Of a stretch of DNA of 17,578 nt, positions 1-8,317 are shown piece by piece; position 1 is the stretch's first letter, and every line of letters begins with the position of its first letter. Position numbers and translations under genes: made by a program. Source of the stretch: CAUTVF01 sp963541805. Lineage in GTDB: Bacteria; Pseudomonadota; Alphaproteobacteria; Rs-D84; CASDRH01. The notes beneath the pieces were generated by a model. That model did no database searches and had not been told where the DNA came from. It saw nothing but the letters and a program-made list of their open reading frames with translations. The DNA is taken from positions 1 to 17,578 of the forward strand of contig CAUTVF010000016.1 in NCBI GenBank assembly GCA_963541805.1, given 5' to 3'.

Positions 1-1047
1 ATTTAGTTGTTCTGCATAATTTCTTGCAATTATTGGATTAGTAGAAGATAACAATTTTGCTCCAATTGATGAATCCCCAATACGCCCACCTGCATTGATG
101 CGCGGACCTAACACAAAACCCAAATGATACGGAGTTAACTCTTTATTAATTTCTGAAACATCAGATAATAATTTTAATCCAACATTTGTTCTGTTTTTCA
201 AAACTTGTAAACCTGTTTTTATAAATGCTCGATTAATTCCAATTACTGGAACTACATCACATACTGTTCCTAGAGCAACCAAATCTAACAGTGATAACAA
301 ATCTGGCTCTTTAATCAAATTTTTAATAAAATATCCAGAATTTTTTAATCTAGAATACAGCGCAAATACAGTAAAAAAACAAACCCCAACAGCCGCCATA
401 TAAGAATAATCAACTTTTTCATTTATTTTTTTTGGATTAACCACTGCAACAGCTTTCGGTAAATTACTTTCAGGTTGATGATGATCAATAATGACCGTAT
501 CAATACCCAAGCTATTTGCAATATCCACCTCTGATAATGCTGTAATTCCACAATCAACCGTTATAATTAAAGTGTACTTTCTTTCCTTTGATAGTTGTTT
601 TATAAAATTAGTATTTAATCCATAACCATCCAACAATCTGTCTGGAATGTATAGCATTATTTTATTTTCATCATATCCAATAGCGGTAAGGAATTTATAT
701 AACAAAGCTGAAGATGTTGCCCCATCAACATCATAATCACCATATATACAAATATATTCTTTAGTTTTGATTGCTTTTATTATTCTGTCAACCGCCTTAT
801 CCATATCTGACAATAGAAATGGATTTGGCATTAAATTTTTTAATTTTGGATTAATAAATTTATCAATTGCATCTAGTTGTATACATCGAGTACTAAGCAA
901 TAAAGCAGTTATATATGGTATATTATACTTTCCAGAAATCTTACTTATTAAATCTGGATCAATAGAATTCAATTTCCATAAATTATTACCAAATGAAACG
1001 GTATTCAATTTAACACAATCAGATTTTAAGCCAAGATCATTTTGCAT
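1..1047 (-). CDS. recJ: Single-stranded-DNA-specific 5'-3' exonuclease RecJ, 3' end beyond the window
   Basis: RecJ degrades single-stranded DNA 5' to 3' in recombination and mismatch repair in the cytoplasm. The 349 residues here read without a stop and begin MQNDLGLKSD. The DHH-family motifs appear in order: YGDYDVDGATS (about residue 103), TVDCGI (about 163), IDHHQP (about 187) and the DLVALGTVCDVVP block (about 254). The GPRINAGGRIG signature (about 313) opens the DHHA1 domain. The frame then runs off the left edge, so roughly the last 200 or more residues are missing. An in-frame TAG lies three codons upstream of the ATG, which fixes the start. No Shine-Dalgarno sequence precedes it. A weak -10-like TATAGT (1056-1061) would give an almost leaderless mRNA; otherwise the gene is read through from the OmpA gene 72 bases upstream. 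Function is certain; the way it is translated is not. Confidence 0.96.
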   Translation of the reverse strand, partial: MQNDLGLKSDCVKLNTVSFGNNLWKLNSIDPDLISKISGKYNIPYITALLLSTRCIQLDAIDKFINPKLKNLMPNPFLLSDMDKAVDRIIKAIKTKEYICIYGDYDVDGATSSALLYKFLTAIGYDENKIMLYIPDRLLDGYGLNTNFIKQLSKERKYTLIITVDCGITALSEVDIANSLGIDTVIIDHHQPESNLPKAVAVVNPKKINEKVDYSYMAAVGVCFFTVFALYSRLKNSGYFIKNLIKEPDLLSLLDLVALGTVCDVVPVIGINRAFIKTGLQVLKNRTNVGLKLLSDVSEINKELTPYHLGFVLGPRINAGGRIGDSSIGAKLLSSTNPIIARNYAEQLN

Positions 1048-1119
1048 TTTCAGAAACTATACTAACTAAACACAAAAAACAAGAAGGTAACAAAAACAAC
1101 AGAACAAAACAAAAGACGA

Positions 1120-1917
1120 TTAGTAAGAAATATAAATCTCACTTCTTCTATTTACATTCTCAGACATAGGCATAATTTCATTATTAATTGTTTCCGTGTC
1201 AGAAACAGCAGATAAAGATATATCATTTATAGATAAACCATTTTTCAAAAGCTCATCTCTAATTCTGTTTACACGTCTAACCGATACATCATAGTTCACT
1301 AATTTATGACTCAACATCGACATATCTGCAGTTCTTGAAGATGCATGACCAACAACTAAAACACGAGCAGACTTCGCTTTGACAAATTTGGCAACCTCCC
1401 TCAAAGATTGCAAATCAGCATCTGTTAGATCACTCTTACCATTCGAATGATACACAACACTTGCCAAGAATGAGATACCCTCTGATTTGCGAACGGGTGT
1501 AATCGATTTTCCAGTCTGACTATTACTAATTTTAGTTGGCGCAGATTTAGACATATTTCTTTTAATTCCATGCTTTAACTCTGCTAAACGACTTGCTTCT
1601 TCAAAGGACTTAGGAATATATACTTTACCGAGTGCATTATCACGACTTTTAACAATTGAACTCTGCATTACCATTTGTTTATCAAGCATTGTATAATCCT
1701 TACTAAAACCACTACCATCACGGTATGAATCATTAGTAATCAATATATTTTCAGAATTTCGATTTACGTTATCTCCAACCACTATTAATTTTTTTGGTTC
1801 AGGATAACCCATGACTTTATCACTGGGTTGACTATATTTTGCTGCAACAGCTATTGATGTCACAAAGATCAAACTTGAAAAAAGAATAACATTGTGAATC
1901 GATAATAACTTTGACAT
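1120..1917 (-). CDS. OmpA-family periplasmic peptidoglycan-associated protein
   Basis: Length 265 residues. An uncleaved-looking N-terminus (MSKLLSIHNV) leads into a hydrophobic stretch ending in AVAA at residues 23-26, a probable signal peptidase I site. Residues 27-145 are polar, low in complexity and unrecognised. Residues 148-263 form an OmpA-like domain: VVGHASSRT at 188-196, an Arg-rich helix SVRRVNRIRDEL at 212-223, and the C-terminal NRRSEIYI at 257-264. In the classical family the loop is GHTD, whose Asp binds diaminopimelate; here Ser193 occupies that place, while the partner Arg (R214) is kept. I recall the GHASSRT form from alphaproteobacterial homologues, so it is probably a subtype feature and not damage. 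No beta-barrel precedes the domain, so it is most likely a soluble or wall-tethered periplasmic protein. AAGG lies about 10 bases before the ATG. The gene is divergent from the glycosyltransferase and upstream of recJ. Confidence 0.88.
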   Translation of the reverse strand: MSKLLSIHNVILFSSLIFVTSIAVAAKYSQPSDKVMGYPEPKKLIVVGDNVNRNSENILITNDSYRDGSGFSKDYTMLDKQMVMQSSIVKSRDNALGKVYIPKSFEEASRLAELKHGIKRNMSKSAPTKISNSQTGKSITPVRKSEGISFLASVVYHSNGKSDLTDADLQSLREVAKFVKAKSARVLVVGHASSRTADMSMLSHKLVNYDVSVRRVNRIRDELLKNGLSINDISLSAVSDTETINNEIMPMSENVNRRSEIYISY

Positions 1918-1966
1918 AACTTTTTTGCCTTATCTATTTCTTATACCCTATAACGCACGCGGCACT

Positions 1967-1996
1967 ATGATAGTAGAATTATACATCAATGTTCAA
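1967..1996 (-). promoter_or_regulatory. Candidate sigma70-type promoter for the OmpA-family gene
   Basis: On the minus strand TTGAAC (1991-1996) is followed after 18 bases by TATCAT (1967-1972). Transcription would begin near 1960 and leave a leader of about 40 bases with AAGG before the ATG at 1917. The same TATCAT -10 is used by the much stronger promoter at 17412-17440. The spacer also contains TATAAT, but that hexamer has no fitting -35 partner. Confidence 0.45.
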
Positions 1997-2007
1997 GTGT
2001 TTTTTTA

Positions 2008-2036
2008 TTGTTTTTTAAAAAAAATTGCTCTTTAAT
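2008..2036 (+). promoter_or_regulatory. Candidate sigma70-type promoter for the glycosyltransferase gene
   Basis: TTGTTT (2008-2013), a 17-base spacer and TTTAAT (2031-2036) sit 24 bases before the ATG at 2060. The ribosome binding site AAAGGGG (2048-2054) is 5 bases from the start codon. The -35 boxes of this promoter and of the divergent one lie only about 11 bases apart, so the two could be regulated jointly. Confidence 0.45.
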
Positions 2037-2059
2037 AGGCGAGTGTTAAAGGGGCTGAT

Positions 2060-3190
2060 ATGGACGATTTAAAAAATAAACCTGGTATAATGCTGGTATT
2101 GCCTGATTTAGAGTATGGCGATGTTGCTTATTATTGTGTTGATTTGGCAATTGCATTAAATGAATTTGGGTTCAGGCCCGTTGTAGTATCAGCTGGAGGT
2201 ATTTTATTAAAAGAATTAATCAGGGTTAATATTACACATGTACAACTTCCAGTAAATTCATGTGATTTTTTTAAAATTTATAACAATATTAAAGCAATTA
2301 CAAAAATTATTACAGATATGAATATTTCTGTTGTACATGTTAATTCAAGAGCTGCAGGTTTATCGTGTTTATATGCATGCAAACGAACAGGAGCAAAACT
2401 TGTAACCACCGTCCACAGCATATATAAAACAAGATTGTATTTTCTTAATAAAATTTTTGATAGAGCAATTATAAAATCGCATTCTATTATTATGCCGTCC
2501 CTATATGTTGCGAATTATATGGTTAAATATTATAACCTGGAATCAAATAAAATAAGCATTATCCACAAATGGATTAACCCAAAGTTTTTTTCTTCTGAAG
2601 CTATATCAACCGAACGAATCGTTAACATAGCTAATACTCTTGCTATTCCTGAGGATAAGAGACTTATATCAGTAATCGGGAGTAATGCAAAGATGAGTGA
2701 TTTATCTTTGTTAATCGATTCTATTTCAGAATTAAAAAGAAATGATATTGCCGTCTTTATTATGTGGAATAAAAATATGAATAAATCTCATTTAATAAAC
2801 AAAATTAAATTAATGAAAATGAATGATTATATAAATATCATTGATCATGATATTGATGCACAGGCAGTTTATTCATTATCTGATGTTGTTATAAATCTAT
2901 CATCCAAATATGATGTATTTAATTTAGAAATGTTGAAAGTAGAATCAATAGGCCGTGTCATTATTTCAACAGATCAGGGGGCAAGTAAAGAAATAATAGC
3001 AGATGGTAAAACAGGTAAAATCATTCAATTGAATACTCATGATTTATCTAGTGCTATCAATTGGGCATTGAACTTATCAGATGAAGAGAGAAGACATATA
3101 TCAAATGAAGCCTCAAAATATGTGTATTTTAATTTTTCACATGATAGTAAAATTTCCGATGTGTTATCTTTATATAAAAGTTTACTGTAA
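2060..3190 (+). CDS. Divergent GT4-family glycosyltransferase with eroded active-site motifs
   Basis: A 376-residue GT-B fold protein resembling the alphaproteobacterial LPS/cell-surface glycosyltransferases of family GT4, which transfer a sugar from a nucleotide donor. It shows the N-terminal Rossmann start GIMLVLPDLEYGDV (9-22), the acceptor-domain block VHVNSRAAGLSCLYACKRTG (92-111) with TTVHS (116-120), the linker KISIIHKWINP (164-174) and the donor-domain block GRVIISTDQGASKEII (298-313). Against the family pattern as I know it, the EX7E pair is D285 and K293, the GRLT...KG donor loop reads GSNAKMSD (207-214), and the early GG-ER motif is gone. The frame is intact with a good ribosome binding site, so it is expressed rather than a simple pseudogene. 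Its acceptor and sugar cannot be told from sequence. It is the only plus-strand gene and converges on holA with 18 bases between. Confidence 0.82.
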   Translation: MDDLKNKPGIMLVLPDLEYGDVAYYCVDLAIALNEFGFRPVVVSAGGILLKELIRVNITHVQLPVNSCDFFKIYNNIKAITKIITDMNISVVHVNSRAAGLSCLYACKRTGAKLVTTVHSIYKTRLYFLNKIFDRAIIKSHSIIMPSLYVANYMVKYYNLESNKISIIHKWINPKFFSSEAISTERIVNIANTLAIPEDKRLISVIGSNAKMSDLSLLIDSISELKRNDIAVFIMWNKNMNKSHLINKIKLMKMNDYINIIDHDIDAQAVYSLSDVVINLSSKYDVFNLEMLKVESIGRVIISTDQGASKEIIADGKTGKIIQLNTHDLSSAINWALNLSDEERRHISNEASKYVYFNFSHDSKISDVLSLYKSLL

Positions 3191-3208
3191 TTGGATTAAA
3201 TTTAAAAC

Positions 3209-4237
3209 TTATGTCGCAGCATATTGACATATTTTTAAAATCATATCTGATACCAAAATTTCTGCTGGAGATTCTTTCAGTTTACATACAATATCTGTAT
3301 CCATTAAAATTTGCATCACGTGTAATAATTTATTAATATTCCATAATTGAATATGTTTCTGAACAATTGGAATTATTTTATAGTACCTTATAGCATTGAT
3401 TCTTAGTGCATCATTCACAGAATATCCATTTTGAATTGAAGAGTGTATAGATAATAATTTTTTTACATATATCAAAAAAACACGGATTAGTACAATTGGT
3501 GTTTCTCCAATATCTAGGACTTTCGGGTACAATTTTAAAGCCTGTTTAGAGTAACCACTAAAAATTGCATACGTTAAATCTGATGTTTGAAGAGCTGAAG
3601 AGTCAGAAATAACTTTAAAAACATCATCATAAGTTAAATGATCTTTCCCCTGCATGTATAAAGATAGTTTATCTAACTCACTACGGGTCATTTCTCTATT
3701 AGAACCAAGATTCGATTGTAAAAATTGCATAGCATCATTATCGATTTTCAAAATACCATATCTATTTAATATATTTTTAATCAGATTAATTAACGTATTT
3801 CCATCATCTAAATAACAAGGTAAAGAAAGCAATTCTTGATCATTTACTTCAAAAATATTACGTATCTTAGATGATGTTCCCAAATCATCAGATAAAACAA
3901 TTAACAAACAATCATCACTACTAAAATAATCAAATGATTTCTTTATTATACCGGCAAGTTTATCCGTAGCATTTTTTATCGTGATTATTTTACGCGACAT
4001 TAAAAAAGATATCGAAGATAATTCATTAAACAGTATATTTGGGTCTTCATCAATTTCATCTGCTGAATAATTGAATTCAGTAAACATAGCATTAGTTTTA
4101 TCAACAATTAAATTTGATATAATATTTTTACCATACTCCAATACTTGGCCTCTATCAGGACCATATATCAATATCGATTTGATTTTCGAGAAATGTTCAT
4201 TCAATAATTTATTGAAATCAGATTGTTTTATTTTCAT
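3209..4237 (-). CDS. holA: DNA polymerase III delta subunit (clamp loader)
   Basis: A 342-residue protein, the usual HolA length. HolA is the clamp-opening subunit of the gamma complex that loads the beta sliding clamp onto DNA. The start MKIKQSDFNKLL followed by SILIYGPDRGQV (21-32) matches the alphaproteobacterial form, an AAA+ fold without a working Walker A motif. The LSSISFLMSRKIITIKN segment is the strand-helix part expected to bind beta. The second half is all-helical, as in the family's lid and collar domains, and carries the SNREMTRSELDKL stretch. It is the last gene of the recA-leuS-lptE-holA run, 9 bases after lptE, with no Shine-Dalgarno sequence, so translation probably depends on coupling. 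No hairpin terminator is seen between it and the converging glycosyltransferase. The call rests on sequence pattern and on the lptE-holA order typical of alphaproteobacteria. Confidence 0.9.
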   Translation of the reverse strand: MKIKQSDFNKLLNEHFSKIKSILIYGPDRGQVLEYGKNIISNLIVDKTNAMFTEFNYSADEIDEDPNILFNELSSISFLMSRKIITIKNATDKLAGIIKKSFDYFSSDDCLLIVLSDDLGTSSKIRNIFEVNDQELLSLPCYLDDGNTLINLIKNILNRYGILKIDNDAMQFLQSNLGSNREMTRSELDKLSLYMQGKDHLTYDDVFKVISDSSALQTSDLTYAIFSGYSKQALKLYPKVLDIGETPIVLIRVFLIYVKKLLSIHSSIQNGYSVNDALRINAIRYYKIIPIVQKHIQLWNINKLLHVMQILMDTDIVCKLKESPAEILVSDMILKICQYAAT

Positions 4238-4246
4238 AACAAAAAA

Positions 4247-4759
4247 CTATTTTCTTTCTTTAAAAAATAAAGATAAACGCATCACAATATTTTCTGACAA
4301 GTTCTGCAAATTTCTTTCTATGGTATACTCTTTTGATACATCTGTTGCATAAGCTTGAATCAGCACATTATACGAAGATATCACAGAAGTATTCGAATCT
4401 AATAAAATATCTTTTGTATTATAATCTCTTAAAATGAAATTTGCTTTTTGAGTAACAGTCGCAAGAGTTGCGGTTTCATCTGTTTTATATGCTTTCTCTA
4501 CTATAAATGGTTTTATTAAAGTAATTTCTAAAGAATACCTTGGCCTATCTGGAGATCCATATGGATTCATTTTCGAATACAAATAATTACGTAATATTTG
4601 TCCATATTGTCCTGTATCACCTTGTACAGGTAATATTTTTGTTAGATACAATTCACCTTCTATACTACCATAAAATTTATTTTTATATAACGGAGAATAT
4701 CCACATGATGAAATAAGGATAGTAAAAACAATACAAAAACATTTCTTTAACATCATCAT
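4247..4759 (-). CDS. lptE: LPS-assembly outer membrane lipoprotein LptE
   Basis: A 170-residue lipoprotein. LptE plugs the LptD beta-barrel and delivers LPS to the outer surface. A short Lys-bearing, hydrophobic leader ends in the lipobox ISSC with acylated Cys19, and CGYSPLY (19-25) is the typical mature start. The body shows the alternating strand and helix pattern of the family (LRNYLYSKMNP, ATVTQKANFILRD, ENIVMRLSLF). The gene starts with three ATG codons in a row; the first overlaps the leuS stop as ATGA, so translation is probably coupled to leuS. The nearest AAGGA is more than 20 bases upstream, too far to act. Position between leuS and holA is the standard alphaproteobacterial arrangement and supports the assignment of this weakly conserved protein. 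Confidence 0.88.
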   Translation of the reverse strand: MMMLKKCFCIVFTILISSCGYSPLYKNKFYGSIEGELYLTKILPVQGDTGQYGQILRNYLYSKMNPYGSPDRPRYSLEITLIKPFIVEKAYKTDETATLATVTQKANFILRDYNTKDILLDSNTSVISSYNVLIQAYATDVSKEYTIERNLQNLSENIVMRLSLFFKERK

Positions 4760-7161
4760 ATTATGAAATTTATGAATTTATCCTTTATCGAAATAATCTT
4801 TTTTATATCGCCGTTAAGATACTTCTTTATTGCCGGATCTTGCTTCGCAATATTTGCCAATTCATCAATATCTATTCCAGATTTCACATTTACCACAGAT
4901 CGTTTTTTTCCATTAATTGAAACCGGTATATTAATAGTATTTGAGATCAAATACTTTTCATCAATTATAGAAAATTTTTCATTTAATAAAAATGTCTTAT
5001 TACCCAATTTTTCCCAAATTTCATCACACATATATGGAGCAAACAAAGATAACAACTTAATAAATTCCGAATACATTAGAAAAGGAATTTTTGATAATCT
5101 AGTCATATAATTTGCAAATTCCATCAATCCAGATATAGCAGTATTAAATTTCATCGATAAAATTCGATCAGTAGTATTTTTAATCCCTTGGTTAATTATC
5201 ACTTTATCTTCTTCATTTGGATTAACATTTCTATCAACTTTATCAAACAAGTCCCAAACTTTTTTTAAAAACCTATGAACACCCATGATTGATGTACTAC
5301 TCCATGCAACATTCTCTGTAAATGGACCAATAAACATTATGTATGTCCGCAAAGTATCAGCTCCATACTTTTCAACAATATCATCAGGTACAATTACATT
5401 GCCTTTTGACTTACTCATTTTTACGCCATTTTCTGCCAAAACTAAACCATGATATGTACGTTTTGCATACGGTTCATCAAAAGGTAAGTCAACACCTGAA
5501 TCTTTCAATGCTCTATACCAAAATCTTGAATACAACAAATGACGGGTTGCATGTTCATTTCCTCCATTATACCAATCAACTTGCCCCCAATAATTTAACT
5601 TTTCATTACTTGCAAACTTATTATTATTGTTAGAATCCATATATCTCATAAAATACCAACAAGATCCCGCCCATTGCGGCATTGTATCTGTTTCACGTTT
5701 TGCATCCCCACCACATTTTGGACATATTGTATTAACCCAATCAATACACTTTGCAAGCGGGGATTCCCCATTCTCAGTTGGTAAATAGTCCTTTATATCT
5801 GGTAACTTCAAAGGCAAATCTTTCTCATCTAAAGGGACCCAACCACACTTTTCACAATACACCATCGGGATGGGTTCTCCCCAATATCTCTGCCTAGAGA
5901 ATGCCCAATCTTTCATTTTATAATTTATTTTTTTTCTACCAATTTTATTTTGTATCAGATATTCAGATATTTTATTTACTGCTTCTGTATTACTTAAACC
6001 ATTCAAAAAGTCAGAATTAATATGCTCACCATTACCAGTAAATGCTCTCAATACTTGTCCATTATTATATTCACAGCCTTTTATAACCGGGATAATAGGT
6101 AAAGAAAACTTTTTAGCAAATTCAAAGTCTCTTTCATCATGCGCAGGAACTGCCATAACCGCACCAGTCCCATAATCAGTTACAACATAATCAGAAATAA
6201 AAACTGGTATTTCTTTATTATTAATTGGATTAACTGCAATCATATTTAAAACACGAACACCTGTTTTTTCTTTTTGTAATTCTGTACGTTCAAAAATCGT
6301 TTTCAATCTTGTTTTATTTTGATATTCAACAATCGAATCCTGCTTACAATCATTTAATATTGAATGTTCTGGAGCAATTACCAAATAACTAACTCCAAAA
6401 ATCGTATCTGGACGTGTAGTAAACACAGTTAAAAATTCTTCATGATCATCAATTTTAACTTTAAAATCAATCTCACAACCAACAGATTTACCAATCCAAT
6501 TAGATTGCATTTTTTTAATATTATCCGGATAATCAACAGCCATCAAGCCACTCAATAATTTATCTGAATAGCTTTTCATTTTCAACATCCATTGAGATTT
6601 ATCTTTTTGGACAACTTCTCCACCACATCGTTCACACTTGCCATTTTCAAGTTCTTCATTTGTAAGACCTATTCTACAACTATCACACCATGAAATTTTA
6701 TCATGCCCACGATATGCAATACCAGATTTGAAAAACTGTATAAACATCCACTGTGTCCATTTGAAATATTCCGGATTTGAAGTATGAATACATCTATTCC
6801 AATCAAAACAATATCCAAGAGATTTTAATTGTTTTGTAAAATTATTTGTATTATCTCTTGTAGCTATTGCCGGATGAATACCTGTATTAATTGCATATTT
6901 CTCTGTTGGAAAACCAAACTCATCATAACCGATTGGAAATAAAACATTATAACCTTGCATACGTTTCAGACGCGACACAACATCCAAAGCAGTAAATGGA
7001 CGAGTATGACCACAGTGGAGCCCAGCTCCAGATGGATAAGGAAATTCGATAAGAGCATAAAATTTTTTCCTATTCACATCCTCTGTAACACGGAACAAAC
7101 CTGCCTCATCCCATTTCTTCCGCCACTTACATTCTATAAATTTAAAACTATATTCACTCAT
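4756..7161 (-). CDS. leuS: Leucyl-tRNA synthetase, zinc-ribbon type
   Basis: An 801-residue class Ia synthetase that charges tRNA-Leu with leucine. The HIGH motif reads HCGH (49-52) within PYPSGAGLHCGH, the KMSKS motif is intact (VKMSKSKGN), and the CP1 editing domain is complete (TTRPDTIFG; MAVPAHDERDFEFAKKF). Two cysteine modules are present: C159/C162 with C176/C179, and a second pair of CxxC motifs (YCEKCG ... CPKCGG) before RETDTMPQWAGSCWY. These cysteines, the sequence GGNEHATRHLLYSRFW, and PTEKYAINTGIHP belong to the zinc-binding type I associate with Firmicutes, Thermus, spirochaetes and similar groups. The usual proteobacterial enzyme reads WDP..QTVLANEQV there without cysteines. Neighbours are the native alphaproteobacterial ones (lptE, holA), so only leuS looks replaced. 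It starts 29 bases after recA with no clear ribosome binding site. Confidence 0.97.
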   Translation of the reverse strand: MSEYSFKFIECKWRKKWDEAGLFRVTEDVNRKKFYALIEFPYPSGAGLHCGHTRPFTALDVVSRLKRMQGYNVLFPIGYDEFGFPTEKYAINTGIHPAIATRDNTNNFTKQLKSLGYCFDWNRCIHTSNPEYFKWTQWMFIQFFKSGIAYRGHDKISWCDSCRIGLTNEELENGKCERCGGEVVQKDKSQWMLKMKSYSDKLLSGLMAVDYPDNIKKMQSNWIGKSVGCEIDFKVKIDDHEEFLTVFTTRPDTIFGVSYLVIAPEHSILNDCKQDSIVEYQNKTRLKTIFERTELQKEKTGVRVLNMIAVNPINNKEIPVFISDYVVTDYGTGAVMAVPAHDERDFEFAKKFSLPIIPVIKGCEYNNGQVLRAFTGNGEHINSDFLNGLSNTEAVNKISEYLIQNKIGRKKINYKMKDWAFSRQRYWGEPIPMVYCEKCGWVPLDEKDLPLKLPDIKDYLPTENGESPLAKCIDWVNTICPKCGGDAKRETDTMPQWAGSCWYFMRYMDSNNNNKFASNEKLNYWGQVDWYNGGNEHATRHLLYSRFWYRALKDSGVDLPFDEPYAKRTYHGLVLAENGVKMSKSKGNVIVPDDIVEKYGADTLRTYIMFIGPFTENVAWSSTSIMGVHRFLKKVWDLFDKVDRNVNPNEEDKVIINQGIKNTTDRILSMKFNTAISGLMEFANYMTRLSKIPFLMYSEFIKLLSLFAPYMCDEIWEKLGNKTFLLNEKFSIIDEKYLISNTINIPVSINGKKRSVVNVKSGIDIDELANIAKQDPAIKKYLNGDIKKIISIKDKFINFII

Positions 7162-7190
7162 TAATTTTTTATAATTAAATAATTAAAAAA

Positions 7191-8243
7191 CTATAAAGTT
7201 TCAGCAGGAGGAACATCATCTCCATTATTATTTTCTACAATATCAACCAGAGAAGTTTCAAGCATACCTGCATTTTCTTTTATCTTTTTTTCAATTTCAT
7301 TCGCAACATTTGGGTTATCTTTTAAATATTGTTTAACATTTTCTTTACCCTGTCCTATTCTGATATTGTTATACGAAAACCACGATCCTGCTTTTTCGAT
7401 TATTCCTAACTTAACACCAAGATTTAAAATTTCTACCTCTCTTGAAATTCCTTCATTGTACATAATATCAAAATCAACAATTTTAAAAGGAGGGGCAACT
7501 TTATTTTTAACAATTTTGACACGTGTTTCATTTCCTATAACCTCTTCTTTATCTTTAATTGATCCGGTTCTTCGAATCTCAATACGAACGGATGAGTAAA
7601 ATTTCAAAGCATTTCCACCGGTTGTCGTTTCAGGATTTCCAAACATGATACCGATCTTCATACGAATCTGATTGATAAATATAACTAAACAATTTGATTT
7701 GGAAACTGAGGAAGTTAATTTTCTTAAAGCCTGACTCATTAATCGTGCCTGTAAACCAACATGAGAATCCCCCATTTCACCTTCTAATTCCGCCTTTGGA
7801 ACAAGGGCAGCAACAGAGTCAACAACAATTACATCAACCCCCCCTGATCTCACCAGAGTGTCTGTAATTTCCAATGCTTGCTCTCCCGAATCAGGTTGAG
7901 AAATTAACAATTTTTCAGTATCAACACCTAAGCGTTTTGCATAAGCTGGATCAAGCGCATGTTCTGCATCAATAAATGCACATGTTCCTCCCAGCTTTTG
8001 AGCCTCTGCAATTACGTGAAGAGTCAAAGTTGTTTTTCCAGAACTCTCAGGACCATAAACCTCTACAATCCTACCTTTTGGCAGCCCTCCTATACCAAGT
8101 GCAATATCCAAACTTAATGATCCTGTTGGGACAGCCTCAATTTCAATCTTTTCTTGTCCACCTAGGGTCATAATTGAACCCTTTCCAAAAGCTTTTTCAA
8201 TTTGTGATAATGCAGCCTCTAATGCTTTATTTTTTTCTGTCAT
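7191..8243 (-). CDS. recA: Recombinase RecA
   Basis: A 350-residue protein (the E. coli protein has about 353). It forms ATP-dependent filaments on single-stranded DNA, drives strand exchange, and in other bacteria triggers LexA cleavage. Visible motifs are Walker A GPESSGKT (64-71), Walker B VIVVDSVAAL (138-147), loop L1 around VPKAELEGEMGDSHVG, the signature LRKLTSSVSKSN, and loop L2 with NQIRMKIGIMFGNPETTTGGNALKFYSSVR. The LDIALGIGGLPKGRIVE start fits alphaproteobacterial RecA. The C-terminus ends in the usual acidic tail (about the last 15 residues). AAGG lies 7 bases before the ATG. It has its own promoter and appears to head an operon with leuS, lptE and holA. I see no GTTC-N7-GTTC SOS box, the alphaproteobacterial LexA site, upstream, so damage induction is not supported by the sequence. 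Confidence 0.99.
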   Translation of the reverse strand: MTEKNKALEAALSQIEKAFGKGSIMTLGGQEKIEIEAVPTGSLSLDIALGIGGLPKGRIVEVYGPESSGKTTLTLHVIAEAQKLGGTCAFIDAEHALDPAYAKRLGVDTEKLLISQPDSGEQALEITDTLVRSGGVDVIVVDSVAALVPKAELEGEMGDSHVGLQARLMSQALRKLTSSVSKSNCLVIFINQIRMKIGIMFGNPETTTGGNALKFYSSVRIEIRRTGSIKDKEEVIGNETRVKIVKNKVAPPFKIVDFDIMYNEGISREVEILNLGVKLGIIEKAGSWFSYNNIRIGQGKENVKQYLKDNPNVANEIEKKIKENAGMLETSLVDIVENNNGDDVPPAETL

Positions 8244-8278
8244 TTTACTACCTTCAAGATCAAACCAAATATGAGGAT

Positions 8279-8306
8279 ATTATAAATAATTTTTAATATG
8301 CTGCAA
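8279..8306 (-). promoter_or_regulatory. Candidate promoter of the recA-leuS-lptE-holA operon
   Basis: A perfect TATAAT (8279-8284 on the minus strand) lies 16 bases from TTGCAG (8301-8306), just downstream of the preceding gene's terminator. Transcription would begin near 8272, about 29 bases before the recA ATG. The -35 box is weak (TTG only). Confidence 0.55.
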
Positions 8307-8317
8307 GTAATAAAAGA

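Noticed and set aside
1120..1917. Missing GHTD Asp in the OmpA domain as a sign of decay
   Set aside because: I recall the GHASSRT form as a regular alphaproteobacterial subtype, so it is not evidence of lost function here.
5343..5633. Plus-strand open frame of 96 codons inside leuS
   Set aside because: Antisense to intact, conserved synthetase motifs; composition (His/Gln/Leu rich) is typical of a shadow frame.
7166..7190. Inverted repeat between recA and leuS that could be a terminator
   Set aside because: It contains only A and T, has a bulge and almost no loop, so stability would be very low; the short 29-base gap fits an operon better.
8244..8306. Search for a LexA/SOS box upstream of recA
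   Set aside because: Neither GTTC-N7-GTTC nor a CTGT-N8-ACAG-like site is present; the nearest GTTTGATCTTG is not a match.
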